Part shown: positions 1 to 12,994 of the stretch, piece by piece | Layout of the letters: the number at the start of each line of letters is the position of its first letter | How positions within the stretch are numbered: position 1 is the stretch's first letter | NCBI GenBank assembly: GCA_018857735.1 | Contig: JABMCL010002225.1 | Span: forward strand, 760,001 to 824,000 | Direction of reading: 5' to 3' | From: Alviniconcha marisindica | Taxonomy: Eukaryota > Mollusca > Gastropoda > Provannidae | Length of the DNA: 64,000 nucleotides | Program-made: the position numbers and the translations under genes | Notes under the pieces: generated by a model | Database searches by the model: none | What the model was told of the DNA's origin: nothing | Seen by the model: the letters and a program-made list of their open reading frames with translations, nothing else

Positions 1-2790
1 ACAGAGACGAAGATTGGCCAAGATAAGTTGCTAACAGGATCCTTTTACAGACCTCCAAACTCAAAATCTGACTATTGGGACTTAATAAACCAGTCTATTA
101 AAAACGTGTCCAGCACTCCACATAAATTCATAGTGCTTGGGGATTTCAACACAAACTTTTCAAGTAACCGGTCTCCTCAGCTCCTAGATGTTATCAACTT
201 CAATAACATACAGCAAGTAGTAACTCATCCCACACTCATTACAGAAACGTCAGCCACATTGATAGATCTTGTATTCACCTCTTGTACCGACATAATTAGT
301 CATGTTGACGTTCTTCCACCAGTCTGTAGTGACCATTCAGTGCCGTGCATAAAATTAATTCATAAAATAAAACATAGCCCTTCATTCAAACGTACTGTTT
401 ATGATTATGGAAAACTCGACGTTGAAAAACTATCTAACGAGCTCTCTAATGTTAAGTGGATGGACATTGTATCTCTGCATAGTATAAAAGAGGCTGCACA
501 ACTCTCTTTCTGACACTTTACACAATACGGCAAAAAAATGTATGCCTGTAAAAACAATTAGTGTTCGGCAGTGCGACAAACCATGGATAACTGAAGAAAT
601 TAAACAAATGATAAGAAACAAAAATAAGCTCCACAAAAAAGCTAAAATACCGACCAGTCGTGGAAAAGCTTTAGACAAATTAGGAACGACCTTAAGGAAA
701 AGGAAATTAGATTATTTACAGGGTTTAGACTATCGTGCGTCTTCCAGCGCGATATTCGGCACCAAAAACTGGTGGAAACTAGTCAAGTCTTTCATGAGCA
801 ACAAGGGATCTGATCCAGACGTAATACCACCATTAGAAAAAGATGGAGTTACTTATTATACTAACAAAGAGAAGGCGACTATACTTAACCAATTCTTCAT
901 CAATCAATCAACTACTGAAGACAACGATGATGTTCCAGATGTACCAGAACTATTAACGAGTATAAATCAAATAAATTTGAATGTAGAAGAAGTAAAAAAT
1001 ACTCTTACAAAATTAAGCACATCAAAGGCGACAGGCCCTGATCAAATACATAATTATTAAAAAAATTAAATAGCGCTGGAATCATATCTGAACCATTAAC
1101 ATTTCTCTTCAATCGATCACTAAATGAAGGAATTTTTCTCACAGTCTGGAAAACAGCACACGTTACACCAATTCATAAAAAAGGTAACAAAGAACAGTGT
1201 ACTAACTACCGTCCTATATCTTTGCTAAGCTGCGTAGGAAAAACTCTAGAAAAATGTGTTCATCGCCATGTGTCTAATTACTTAAACGCAAACCAAATAA
1301 TAACACCGTCACAATCAGGATTCACTCCAAAAGATTCAACCGTGTACCAGTTACTAAGTATATACGATGGCTTTTGTGAGTCATTTGACAGTGAAATAAC
1401 TACTCAAGCAATTTTCTTTGACATATCTAAAGCGTTCGATAAAGTATGGCACCGTGGCTTACTACGGAAATTGCAAGCTATTGGAATTAGAGGCACTTTA
1501 CTTCTTTGGTTCGAAAACTATTTGGCCGAATGTAAACAGGCTGTGGTACTCCACGGTAGCAGATCTGATTACTTAACTGTACCTGCAGGTGTCCCACAGG
1601 GCTCAGTCTAGGACCTCTTCTGTTCCTTATCTACATAAATGACATTGTTGAAGACATCGAATCAGTTATTAAGCTTTCCGCAGATGACACTAGTATGTAT
1701 TTGTGCTTAGAAAATCCACACATCCGAGCTGAAATTCTAAACAATGATCTTGAGAAGAAAAAAATGCAAAGGGCAAATAAATGGAAAATTGAGTTTAACG
1801 AAAGGAAGACAGAACTGATGAACATAACCAGGAACAAAAACCACCAATTTCAATCATTGAATTTTGGAAGGACTATTTTAGAAGACACTCATAGCCATAA
1901 ACATTTAGGAATCATTTTTCAAAACAACTGTAAATGGGAGAGTCATATTAAAATGTTAATTGTAAAATGTAGATATCAAGTCGCTTGCCTAAGATCGTTT
2001 AAATATCGCCTTAGCAGAAAAGCTCTAGAAACCATGTATAGGTCTTTTATATTACAGCAGTTAGATTACGCCGACGTCATTTGGGATAATTGTATTCTAA
2101 AATTAGCAGAAGAACTGGAAAGTCTACACCTCGATGCAATAAGAACCATTATAGGTGCTGTATCGCGGAACAAGTCACCAGAAACTATACACTGAATCAG
2201 GTTTACGACTTTACGAGAAAGACGCTTCAGACACAAAATTATTATATACCACAAGATTGTTCAAGAAAATACCCCGACTTACTTGAAAGAACATTTACCC
2301 CCACTTGTTTCCTCAACTAATCCATACCATCGACGACGACCACTCCAACGACAGGTACCAAAACATAAGACTGAGACTTACAGGCAATCATTTTTCCCAT
2401 CGACAACTACACTGTGGAATAATTTACCAGAAAACATACAGCGAACAAAATCAATTAGTCAAGTTAAACACTTCCTCTCCAGAAATGACACAAATCCCCC
2501 GCCTTTCTTTTACAACGGTAGTCGAAAAGCACAGATAACACATTGCAAACTCCGTCTTGGAATAAGCGACCTAAATTACGACCTATTAAACAGACACTTA
2601 ACAACAAACAGCTCTTGTGATTGTGGAGAAAGAAAAGAAACATCTGAACACTGCATTCTACACTACCCACGTTTTTACACACGTACGTCAAACACCATAC
2701 TCAGACTCCCTGCAAATTTGCTAAACATTACTACACTCCTGCAAGGGGACCAAACATATCAAACAATATGAACTCATTATATTTAAAGCT
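1..2790 (+). mobile_element. Degenerate jockey-like non-LTR retrotransposon (endonuclease + reverse transcriptase), 5' end outside the window
   Basis: The product would be the second ORF of a LINE: an apurinic-type endonuclease followed by reverse transcriptase, used for target-primed retrotransposition. Positions 28-513 encode the endonuclease C-terminal half, with the GDFN motif near residue 40 and the SDH motif near residue 102. Positions 542-1060 encode the linker (KPWITEEIK). Positions 1055-1611 encode RT palm blocks (FFDISKAFDKVWHRGLL and AGVPQGS). Near 1680 the catalytic box reads SADDTS, where FADDT is usual. Near 2,615 a CDCG...H...C zinc-knuckle-like tail is visible, typical of jockey/CR1-type elements. 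The frame is broken after 513, near 1060, at 1611 (one base short between GS and the following leucine), near 2195 and near 2283, so this copy is dead. The clade is inferred from motifs only. Confidence 0.9.
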
Positions 2791-2880
2791 GTCCAAGACT
2801 TCATTACCCAAGTCCTTGGCCGTTTTGCCATGAAATTGACAAACTCAATTCAATAGTTACTGGCAGCGCATGAGAGCATC

Positions 2881-2898
2881 TCTCTCCTCTTCTCCTCT

Positions 2899-2960
<62 letters not shown>
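2881..2960. repeat. (CT)n microsatellite
   Basis: Nearly pure CT dinucleotides with a few interruptions lie just downstream of the retrotransposon end. Apparent ORFs here are low-complexity artefacts. Confidence 0.95.
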
Positions 2961-2961
<1 letters not shown>

Positions 2962-3144
2962 TACCCCTTTTTTTTGATTGATTTTTTTGTTGTTGTTTCA
3001 TGTGTTTAATATAAACATACATACCCGTTGTTGCAAAATGAATTAATTATAAATTATGTTTGTGAGCATTTACTATAAGCCTAGCTTGGTTAATGGTCAT
3101 ACAATGATTTTGATTGTCCATATTTTCATGAATGTAATTAAACT

Positions 3145-4600
<1,456 letters not shown>

Positions 4601-4689
4601 AGCCTAGCAGTGATTCTTCCTTCACAGTTCTCTTTTCTTTTGTTTTGTTTGTTTCAGTGTTTATTTCTTTGAAGTCTCACCCTCCAAAC

Positions 4690-5135
<446 letters not shown>

Positions 5136-5264
5136 ACATGTATTACCCTGTGAGTGTATCTGTGTTTCTTAGGTTTCACCGAGTCTTTCATTCCCTCCCC
5201 TTCGCTTCCTCCAGATCTAACTCGTCATCATTTCTTCCTTCTTCTTTACCCTATTAAAAATCAT

Positions 5265-5332
5265 CCTAACCCTAACTCTCCCCTAACCTAACCCTAACCC
5301 CAATCCTAACCCTAACCCAACCCTAGTGCAAA
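5265..5332. repeat. Short CCCTAA telomere-like block
   Basis: A third patch of CCCTAA-type units, about 70 bp, returns to the orientation of the first block. Confidence 0.85.
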
Positions 5333-5940
5333 CCCTCACATGAGGAGGCCGACACTAGGATCTCGCTTCACCTTGCAGCTTGAGCAGGTGAAGGCTTTGG
5401 CATGATCCTGATCTGAACCACACTGTACAGATGTTCTTGCCTTAACAGCTGCTTGTGTCCAAGCTACAGCTGTCACGGAAAGCTGGGTTGTGCTAGGAAT
5501 AGGAAAGCACTTCAGATATTTTCCAGCTCATCAGACTACTGCACAGATAGGACAAAGAAAATCCAGGGCACTTCCAGTATTCTAAGGTTTCACTGAATCT
5601 GATATAGTCTCCTTTTTTAACAACAGCGGATGGACAACAGCTTGGACCAACTTGTCGATTTCTCCTGATGTCACTGATGTCTTATTAGCAGTTATGGACT
5701 ATCCACCCTGACAGGTACTCTGATGGAAACGATGGAGAGATTTATTGTTGCTGATAACGATGATGACGACGAATACTTGCTGAATGCGAATATATGTAGA
5801 TGCTGCGACAGCACGCTCATTGCGTTTCATGTGTGAACGCACCAGTGTAGTGGATGAGGCCAGACAGAAACTCTTTGCTCAGCAACAGAGTAAAGTTGCT
5901 TGAGAACATCCCGACAACGGCATCCAGCGGCGTTAAGGCA
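5333..5940. other. Unannotated spacer
   Basis: I see no gene, tandem repeat or recognised repeat family here. A GATGATGACGACGA-like short run near 5755 is the only low-complexity patch. Confidence 0.5.
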
Positions 5941-6190
5941 AATTTTTCTACGGGCAGTCTATCATGCTGGGCCCATATAATCATATTATGATGAGCAAAT
6001 AAAGCTGAAGGCGGATAGCGTGTTATCCCGACCAGCTAAGGAGTCCATAAGTCCGGCTCTTGTTCTAGGTAGAAGACTGAGGCTATTACATTAAATGCGT
6101 TTATGCCGGTCGGATAGCCTTATCTGCGCTTCACACATGCCGATTTTTTCAGTGTCATCACCGTTTAGAAGTTAAACCCTATTAGGAGGG
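5940..6190 (+). repeat. Interspersed repeat family C, copy 1
   Basis: The stretch around GGGCCCATATA and GATGAG at 5965-6025 matches 24,418-24,490. The stretch around GGATAGCC and CACACATGCCGATTTT at 6110-6185 matches 25,145-25,215. The family recurs in inverse orientation at 14,610-14,745 through its other part. No protein or terminal structure was recognised. Confidence 0.7.
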
Positions 6191-6335
6191 ATTTGCTCCT
6201 CATACCCTGGCCATGTCTGGCGACAATGTATTGTGAAAGAACCAGTACTTCTGTCCAATCCTGCTGCCTGGGGCCGGAAACAAGATGGGAAGACACGGAA
6301 GCCTCTGTGGACAACACTTCAGCTACAGTTGTGCT

Positions 6336-6796
6336 CACACTCCGAGCATCGCTTTCCGGCACCTTCCTCCAAAATCTGCCAGAATAGGTTACGCCACTAA
6401 AGGGGCACTCTTTTTCTTCGCGCAGCTTTCCACCGATGCTGTCAGTTCCTGGAAAGGTCTGGGTACTAATAAGACTGTGGAAGCAACAGAGCGTCCAAGC
6501 ACGCACGTAAACATAAGGCGCATCCGCGCCGGGTAAACAAAAGAGTTCCATTTCGATTCAGGGCTGGGTTCAGAATGTGATTCAAACGATTTTGGTTTTG
6601 TTTGTGCTGGTGTAAGCAACATGGGCGGTAATAAAAGAAACACCTGATATAATTTGAGTTGTCTGTTACAAATTTACTGACATTTGAGCACCCAACTGAA
6701 AGCTGTTCGTTAGCTGACAGTTTTCTGAGACCTATGCCGTAATAAATTATGGCAGTGATTGGAGGAAGGATGTCGTAAACCAGTGCTTAGAGTTTG
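6336..6796 (-). mobile_element. Family A inverted-repeat transposon (MITE-like), copy 1
   Basis: A 461-bp non-autonomous element. Its plus-strand left end begins CACACTCCGAGCATCGC. Its right end, reverse-complemented, begins CAAACTCTAAGCACTGG. Both run into CCTTCCTCC, giving imperfect TIRs of about 35 bp. It is flanked by a 9-bp direct repeat, AGTTGTGCT (6327-6335) and AGTCGTGCT (6797-6805), with one mismatch. Its body matches the copy at 21,959-22,397 in reverse over most of its length. A 9-bp target duplication fits MULE-type elements best; that assignment is inference because no transposase is present. The small ORFs inside it are not convincing genes. Confidence 0.85.
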
Positions 6797-6805
6797 AGTC
6801 GTGCT

Positions 6806-7560
6806 ATGAGCCGATTCGATTTCTGAACAAGGTTGCAGACGACGCTGCAAATGTTCCAAGGTGAACCTGCAATGCACTGCGGGCCCTTTGTGTCTGCGGT
6901 GGGTACTGCTCTCAGGACTAGTATGTGTATGTCCATCATCAAATCTGAAATCTGGTAATTAATACAGTCTAAGAATTATTTTTAACCCAGCCCTCTGAAT
7001 GTATTACTGCATTAAGTCTGCATCTGTCAAGCCTAAAGTCTGCAGCTGACAGCAACTGTTATGTTTGATTTCCGTTTTACGTGTTGCACCTCATATTCGT
7101 CTGAACCGAGGAGCAAATTGTCATCCTGGTAAACGGTAGTTCAGGTTGACCTAATTTAAATGTCTGTAATAGCAGTGTAACGGTGCTATATACGGTAATT
7201 ATACTTCCAGGAAAACAATAACTTAAGTTTTCCATAATGGAAAGTCTACTATGACGGATTAACAGATTCAAAGAGAAATATCGTCTATTATGGATAGAAG
7301 TCGCAAAATTGCGTAAGATATTTTTCAGCTGAAAGCAATAGTTTGTACTATCTAAGGAGATGCTTTAAGTAAGTAATAAGTAATGTCTCCGAAGACAGCA
7401 CAAAACATTGCTTTCAATTCAAAACAATCGTAGACTGTTTCAGGAAGATAAACAAACATGTTGATGTGTAAACTCGCACTGAGAGTCTCCTGGGGTCCCT
7501 GACCGTCAAACTGAAGGGGCACAACAAATGGTTTGGTTTGGTTAAACTTGTGTAACCGAG
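6806..7560. other. Unannotated spacer
   Basis: No gene or repeat family was recognised. Confidence 0.5.
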
Positions 7561-7574
7561 TGTATTGTATGTGT

Positions 7575-7744
7575 GATGAAGTGTTGCTTAATGTCCTCAG
7601 ATGTCAGTTGACATATTAGGGACAAGTTGTGACCAATGCCGAAGCACGGTTCAATAATTCTTTACGTCCACAGAAACCAGGAGGCTCGTTAGGACGGACA
7701 GCTCAGGACGGCCACCTCGACTCTCACGCAGCTCCTGAACTATG
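7575..7744 (-). mobile_element. Family D short retroposon-like element, copy D1
   Basis: A roughly 170-bp unit, here reversed. The forward strand starts CATAGTTCAGGAGCTGTG and ends in a CAT/CAC trinucleotide tail after TTAAGCAACACTTC. It is flanked by a perfect 10-bp direct repeat TTGTATGTGT (7565-7574 and 7745-7754). The TSDs of different copies vary from 9 to 12 bp and the 3' tail is microsatellite-like. Both traits resemble LINE-mobilised retroposons. No clear pol III A box was found. Confidence 0.8.
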
Positions 7745-7871
7745 TTGTATGTGTTCCGGGCCCTGACCCTTTAACCTTTTCTTTCCTGTCCTTTCTCTTT
7801 TTTGATTGGGTGGGAGTTTTATGGCCCCAATTATCTAAAGTGTTAAAACTTGTGCGCTGGGCCCGCCACGC

Positions 7872-8236
7872 CATAGTTCAGGAGCTGTGTGAGAGTCGAG
7901 GTGGACGTCCTGGGCTGTCCGTCCTAACGAGCCTTCTGGTTTCCGTGGACGTAAAGAATTATTGAACCGTGCTTCGGCATGTCATGGTTCAGGAGCTGTG
8001 TGAGTCGAGGTGGACGTCCTGGACTGTCCGTCCTAACGAGCCTTCTGGTTTCCGTGGACGTAAAGATTTATTGCACCGTGCTTCGGCATTGGTCACAACT
8101 TGTCCCTAATATGTCAACTGACATCTGAGGACATAAAGCATCACTTCATCATCATCGTGCTTCGGCATTGGTCACAACTTGTCCCTAATATGTCAACTGA
8201 CATCTGAGGACATTAAGCAACACTTCACCTCACCAC
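7872..8236 (+). mobile_element. Family D copy D2, split by nested copy D3
   Basis: The first half, 7872-7980, stops inside the internal motif GTGCTTCGGCAT. The second half resumes from the same motif at 8157 and runs to the CAC-rich tail near 8236. The flanks CCGCCACGC and CCGCCACGT look like its own old target duplication with one mismatch. Confidence 0.8.
7981..8156 (+). mobile_element. Family D copy D3, inserted inside D2
   Basis: A complete unit from GTCATGGTTCAGGAGC to a CATCATCATC tail. It is bounded by perfect 12-bp repeats GTGCTTCGGCAT at 7969-7980 and 8157-8168, which are part of the host copy D2. This fixes the element boundaries and shows the family transposed as a discrete unit. 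Confidence 0.85.
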
Positions 8237-8247
8237 CGCCACGTCCA

Positions 8248-8423
8248 CATAGTTCAGGAGCTGTGTGAGAGTCGAGGTGGCCGTCCTGAGCTGTCCGTCC
8301 TAACGAGCCTTCTGGTTTCCGTGGACGTAAAGAATTATTGCACCGTGCTTCGGCATTGGTCACAACTTGTCCCTAACATGTCAACTGACATCCGAGGACA
8401 TTAAGCATCACTTCACCACCACC
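8248..8423 (+). mobile_element. Family D copy D5
   Basis: A full-length unit from CATAGTTCAGGAGC to a CACCACCACC tail. It is flanked by GCCACGTCCA (8238-8247) and GTCACGTCCA (8424-8433), 9 of 10 identical, just downstream of D2. Confidence 0.85.
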
Positions 8424-8510
8424 GTCACGTCCAAGGTTCCAGGCGAGATCAAAAGATCAAGAGATCTAGAGGAGGAAGGTGGAGCTGGGCCTTCAATTTC
8501 TTCTTCTTTC

Positions 8511-8896
8511 GTGGTGCTTTACGTCCACAGAAACCACAAGGCTTATTAGGGACGGGAAGGCCTTCAATTTAGCCCAGAAGAGATCTTGAGTAGGGAGGTG
8601 GAGCGGCTGGGCAGCGAAAGTTGGACTTCTTTCGCTTCAAGTTGTTCCTCGACAGCAGTGCAAAGTCTTTGTGACTGCCCAAGCACGACAGTTGAAACAG
8701 CAATTGCGCAGTGCACTAGTCGCTGGGCAATGGCGAGGGGACACCGCCTTAACACTTCCATTGTTCTGGCGGCGGTCCACGGTCTCTCCGGTCTTTTTCG
8801 GGCGGTTTCCGCGGTCGAGCCTTCACTCTTTCATCCCCTTCCCCCCCTGTCCCCGTCCCTAATAAGCCTCCTCGCTTCTGTGGACGTAAAGCAAAA
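8511..8896. repeat. Inverted pair of a D-related core motif
   Basis: A core beginning TTTACGTCCACAGAA and continuing GGCTTATTAGGGACGG lies at 8516-8556 on the plus strand. It recurs inverted at about 8853-8893. A decayed version is at 12,240-12,285. The same core, with GGCTCGTTAGGACGG, sits inside family D. ORFs overlapping this stretch (8586-9050 on plus, 8749-9120 on minus) show no recognisable domain. Confidence 0.6.
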
Positions 8897-9817
8897 TGGT
8901 TCGCCACGTCCTCTTTCCCGCAGTGTCCCTGCAGTAGCAGGTCGTCAGTTAGTAATAGTTCGAGCTGCTGCCTATGCATCTGATTCAGGGGAGAGCCTAC
9001 ACTGTTTCCTGGTTGGTGCAAATAAAAGTTTATGTTATAGCAACCTCTGACTTGTGACTCTTCATTCATGCTTCCAACCTGCTTCCCTCTGATGTAAATG
9101 ATGTATGTTACCATGTTCACAGCGTGCCTTGATTTTGGTTCTTGAACACGTGGGTAATTTCGGCGTCAGATTGCCGCCTGGTTGCAGCCGCCATGGCGTC
9201 AGTGTACATTGTTCGTGTGTTCAAATTTTAAGATTTTATGCCACAAGATGACCAGTGCTTCCATAGCTAGTATGTTATGTTGCCATTGTTGGGATGTTCA
9301 GTTTGAGTGATGCTTTGCCGATGCAAAGTTATCAGTCCCTCTAAAGTATTGGTCCTTTGTCCGTGTGGCCGTGCAGATCTTTGTGCGGTATAACTTATTT
9401 GTTTAGTTTCCTACCGATCTATTTTCTACATCAAATCGGTGGTATATCATGGCTGACACTTTGAAGATGTTGACTTCATGGTTGTCGAATGTTCATTTCA
9501 ATAGTTGAATGTATGGTTTAGTGCCGAGGGCTGATTGTAAACTGTGAGACATGTTATTTCTGTTTTGATCCGGCTTTTGTATGGCCGAGTCTTGGGCGTG
9601 CAGACTTTCACTCTGCTTAGCTTGTAAACCCTTTCCGGGTCTTTGTGCGTGTACCCGAACTGGCCGGTGATGCGCGTCAGTAGTGGCAATTAGGTCTCTG
9701 TTCACTAATCGAGCAGACAGATGCAACCAGATCAGCAGCTTAGATTCTTGATACACTACCCGCGTCAGTAAGACCTTCGACGTTGTTCACAGATATGCTC
9801 TGCTAGTTAGTGACAGT
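8897..9817. other. Unannotated spacer
   Basis: No recognised gene or repeat. Short ORFs on both strands overlap each other and look like chance. Confidence 0.5.
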
Positions 9818-9984
9818 GATGATGATGAAGTGATGCTTAACATCGTGTCCTCAGATGTCAGTTGACATATTAGGGACAAGCTGTGACCAATGCCGAAGCA
9901 TGGTTCAATAAAGCTTTACGTCCACGGAAACCAAAATGTTCGTTAGGACGGACACCTCGACTCTCACACAGCTCCTGAACTATG
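9818..9984 (-). mobile_element. Family D copy D6
   Basis: A near full-length unit in reverse orientation, from a GATGATGAAGTG tail to CCTGAACTATG. I see no clear flanking duplication. D7 lies 13 bp further on. Confidence 0.8.
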
Positions 9985-9997
9985 AGCTCAGTCGGTG

Positions 9998-10171
9998 GTG
10001 GTGGTGAAGTGTTGCTTAATGTCCTCAGATGTCAGTTGACATATTAGGGACAAGTTGTGACCAATGCCGAAGCACGGTTCAATAATTCTTTACGTCCACG
10101 GAAACCAGAAGGCTCGTTAGGACGGACAGCTCAGGACGGCCACCTCGACTCTCACACAGCTCCTGAACTAT
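9998..10171 (-). mobile_element. Family D copy D7
   Basis: A full unit in reverse orientation. It is flanked by perfect 12-bp repeats GCTCAGTCGGTG at 9986-9997 and 10,172-10,183. The first G may belong to the element, which would leave an 11-bp duplication. Confidence 0.85.
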
Positions 10172-10183
10172 GCTCAGTCGGTG

Positions 10184-10655
10184 CTTATTGAATGTGTTTT
10201 ATACTGTTTTATTAACACCGCAAGGCACCCGGACTGCCGCCGTGACTGACTCGACCACCTTTTAGCTTCTTCTTCTTTCGTATAGTGTCCCGGCCGGTCC
10301 ACCGAAGTCTGCATGGACTACACCGGGATCTTTGACGTACATATGTGATTTTTTTGCATGCACAGGTCGGGACCTCGATTTCAGTATATTCTGATCCGAA
10401 GGACTTTGCCGAGTGTGCATCCTGAGAAATCCCAGCGGCACATAACGGTCACCGCTGGTAATGGCGGACCCATCCACAGGCCCCACGCGGTCGCCGATCT
10501 CAACCAATCAGAGACGCGAAATGCTGCTATTTTTAGCGCACATTTTTTTGTTTTTTGTTTGTTTGTTTGTTTCACACGCTGGTATCACAAACAACGGCTT
10601 GGCACACACTGACTCAGTGCGGTTTTGTCGTTTTTGGTTCAATCGCCTTAACACA
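10184..10655. other. Unannotated spacer
   Basis: No gene or repeat family recognised; there is a T-rich run with GTTT units near 10,545-10,570. Confidence 0.5.
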
Positions 10656-11960
10656 GCAAAATGGCTGTAAGGGTGCCTACAGGGTAATCAACTTAGAACA
10701 ATTTCCAGTTCGGCGAATCTCTACGGATAAAGCTCCGACATCACTGACAAAATTTGGGATTTGTTCTTTCTTCTTTTTCTTCTTCTGTCACTCTCCTTTC
10801 TTTCTTTCTTTCCCTGCTCGCCTTGTCAGATTCATGGCGTTTCAGTCCGTTTTAGTTGGGACGACCCCTGCCTTCACAATAATAATAAATAGTACTAAAA
10901 GATAACTTTTAGGCCAGTATATCACTATTCTCTGATCCAATTTCACTGCGCTTTGCAACATTCTCCGACATTTGCAACGTTAATTGAGAAAAATATCAAA
11001 GATAACGTGTTAAAAAAATAATATATATATGACAACTAACAAAACACAAGAAAAATAATGTACATGTACCGTATGAGAAGCGGCAATGTACAATAAAGAA
11101 AATAATCTCATCATATTATTACCTTCCTATAATTCCACAATTTCACCCCTCCCAATAAGTTCTTTGTTTGCGTTATCCTGTCTGTTATTTATTCTAGTTG
11201 ATCAGACTAGATACTTTGTGCTTTCCCTGGGTTAGGGTTTCGTGTTTGGGTCAGTGAGGTTCTTGGTATACACTCCGACTATTCAGTTTGTTTTTCCTTT
11301 CCGCTTTGCGTTCCCTTTTGCTTCTTGAGTTGTTTCGTTCTTTTTCGATGTGGGAGTGATGGGAGTAACCTCGAGGTGCCTCGCTAGTCGAGAAAACTTA
11401 ATTAAAAAAAGAATTAAAAAAATATATGGGTACTTCGTGAGGGGTCTATTCAGTGTCCAGTGGCTGTTAGCATCATTGTGTGGTTTGTGTTGTGTGCATG
11501 GATTACGCGGCGTTTCTAGCCTTTGTCACATTGCACGCTGTCAGAGACTGTTAGTTACCATGTACGGTTTTCGATCGGGTGGGAGTAATGGATTTTTTCC
11601 ATCCCTCTTTCTCCTTGATCTTTCTTCGTCATTTTCACCATCCTTTCCATCTGGCCATTTGGTTTCAATTGTTTGCTTGCCTAATTAGGGCAGCCATTTT
11701 TCATTTATCTCTCGCATTTGTGTTGATTTGTCTTTCTTTATAATTCTGCCACAGGCTTTTGTGTTCAGCTTCTTTCTTGGCCTTTTTTTCTTTTCTTTTC
11801 TTTTTCTCTCTTTTCTTTCTTTTTTTGCCGCAGGCATTTGCGTTCAGTTTCTTTCGCTGCCTGTTTAGCGCTTGTTTTGGTTTTCAGGGTGTCAGTCTAC
11901 CCCTCGAGTCATTTTTAGGTAGACAGCGCGTGGTGTCGGATTTTCGGTGATTTTCTATCT
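10656..11960 (-). repeat. Family X, divergent partial copy
   Basis: From ACAGGGTAATCAACTT at 10,680 the sequence follows, in reverse, the right half of element X (18,555 back to about 17,900). Shared landmarks are CTCCCTGGGTTAGGG-like sequence near 11,225 and TGGATTACG near 11,500. Pyrimidine-rich stretches correspond to A-rich stretches of X. Homology is patchy, so the end coordinates are approximate. Confidence 0.6.
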
Positions 11961-12740
11961 TGAGTAATGTCCAAATCAAACTGGAAACTCTGTATGGAGC
12001 TTCGTCCTTTCGCATCATCTGTAGCATCGGACTGTCATTTCCACAGTCGAGTCTACTTTTTTGCTTGGTTCAAACACTTTGATATCGTCCGAAAAACACG
12101 AAAACTATCTGATCATGCCCCTATTGTAATTTAGGAAATCTTCTCATTGTCAGGCAGGAAAAAAACGTGACATGGTATCTGGACTGAAGAGACCGCAGTA
12201 AATCGGTCGCTTTCCTAGTGAAAGCCCTTTGGTAAACATGGTGCTTAACTTCCACAAACCATAAGGCTTATTAGGGACGGGGAGAAGAGGGAGGCGGTAT
12301 GGAGATGGGGGAAGAGGGAGAGTATATACCTATCGCTACTCTGTCACCACTGAGAGAATGACTCCTGCATTAAGATGGGCAGCGATGAGAGCCATTTTAA
12401 TGTTCCATTAATTGTGAGGGACAAAGTCACAACAAGACTGTGTCCACAAACCACAACCTTTTTGAAGAAAAAGGACAGCTGAAGCGGAATCGAAACTAGG
12501 CCCTTCTGCTTTAAACCGGCTCACAAGCCCTCTTGCCGGCCGCCGCTTGTGATACCTCCCGATAACAGAGAGAAAGGGGCGGGGCTGTGGATGGGTCCAT
12601 CACTGACGCTCGAGAGCGACTGAGTACTCTTGCCGCTCTGCGGCCGGCCACTCACTGAGTCTTCAGTCCCTGCCGCAGGACTTGCAGCGCTCTGACAGAG
12701 CCCAGTCCTTGACAGGAAGAAGAAAAATGTAAAGGCCTCG
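11961..12740. other. Spacer with D-core fragment and possible tRNA-like remnant
   Basis: 12,240-12,285 carries a decayed GGCTTATTAGGGACGG core. On the minus strand of 12,470-12,545 the string AGTTTCGATTCCGC resembles a pol III B box, with a GC-rich tRNA-like stretch before it; this could be an old tRNA-derived SINE but is weak. Nothing else recognised. Confidence 0.35.
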
Positions 12741-12744
12741 CATC

Positions 12745-12822
12745 CCGAACCAAAAGCACTGGCTTACGACATCCTTCCTCCAAGTAGGAAATTGAGGTGC
12801 CGGAAAGCAATAATCGGAGTGC
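12745..12822 (+). mobile_element. Family A miniature derivative (copy a)
   Basis: The two family A ends are joined almost directly: an AAGCACTGGCTTACGACATCC end, then 13 bp, then a GGTGCCGGAAAGC...CGGAGTG end. It is more diverged than copies b and c, and no clear target duplication can be seen. Confidence 0.65.
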
Positions 12823-12835
12823 TCACATCCGATGG

Positions 12836-12911
12836 CAAACTCCAAGCACTGGTTTACAACATCCTTCCTTCAAGGAGGAAGGTGCCGGAAAGCGGTGCCG
12901 CTCGGAGTGTG
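12836..12911 (+). mobile_element. Family A miniature derivative (copy b), 76 bp
   Basis: Only the two TIRs remain: CAAACTCCAAGCACTGG at the left and GGAAGGTGCCGGAAAGC...GGAGTGTG at the right. It is flanked by ATCCGATGG (12,827-12,835) and ATCCGATCG (12,912-12,920), a 9-bp duplication with one mismatch, the same length as in the full-size copies. Confidence 0.8.
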
Positions 12912-12994
12912 ATCCGATCGGTGTGTCAGCCTAGCGAGTCAGCCACTGATCAGCCTGCGCACTTGGGCCCTGCGGCCATCGGGAATTCCTGGCG

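Noticed and set aside
6165..6643. Overlapping ORFs of 64-128 residues on both strands
   Set aside because: They lie across the end of a family A MITE, have no recognisable domain and overlap each other.
8586..9120. 154- and 123-residue ORFs on opposite strands
   Set aside because: They overlap repeat-derived sequence (the D-core inverted pair), match no family I know, and neither has supporting splice or context signals.
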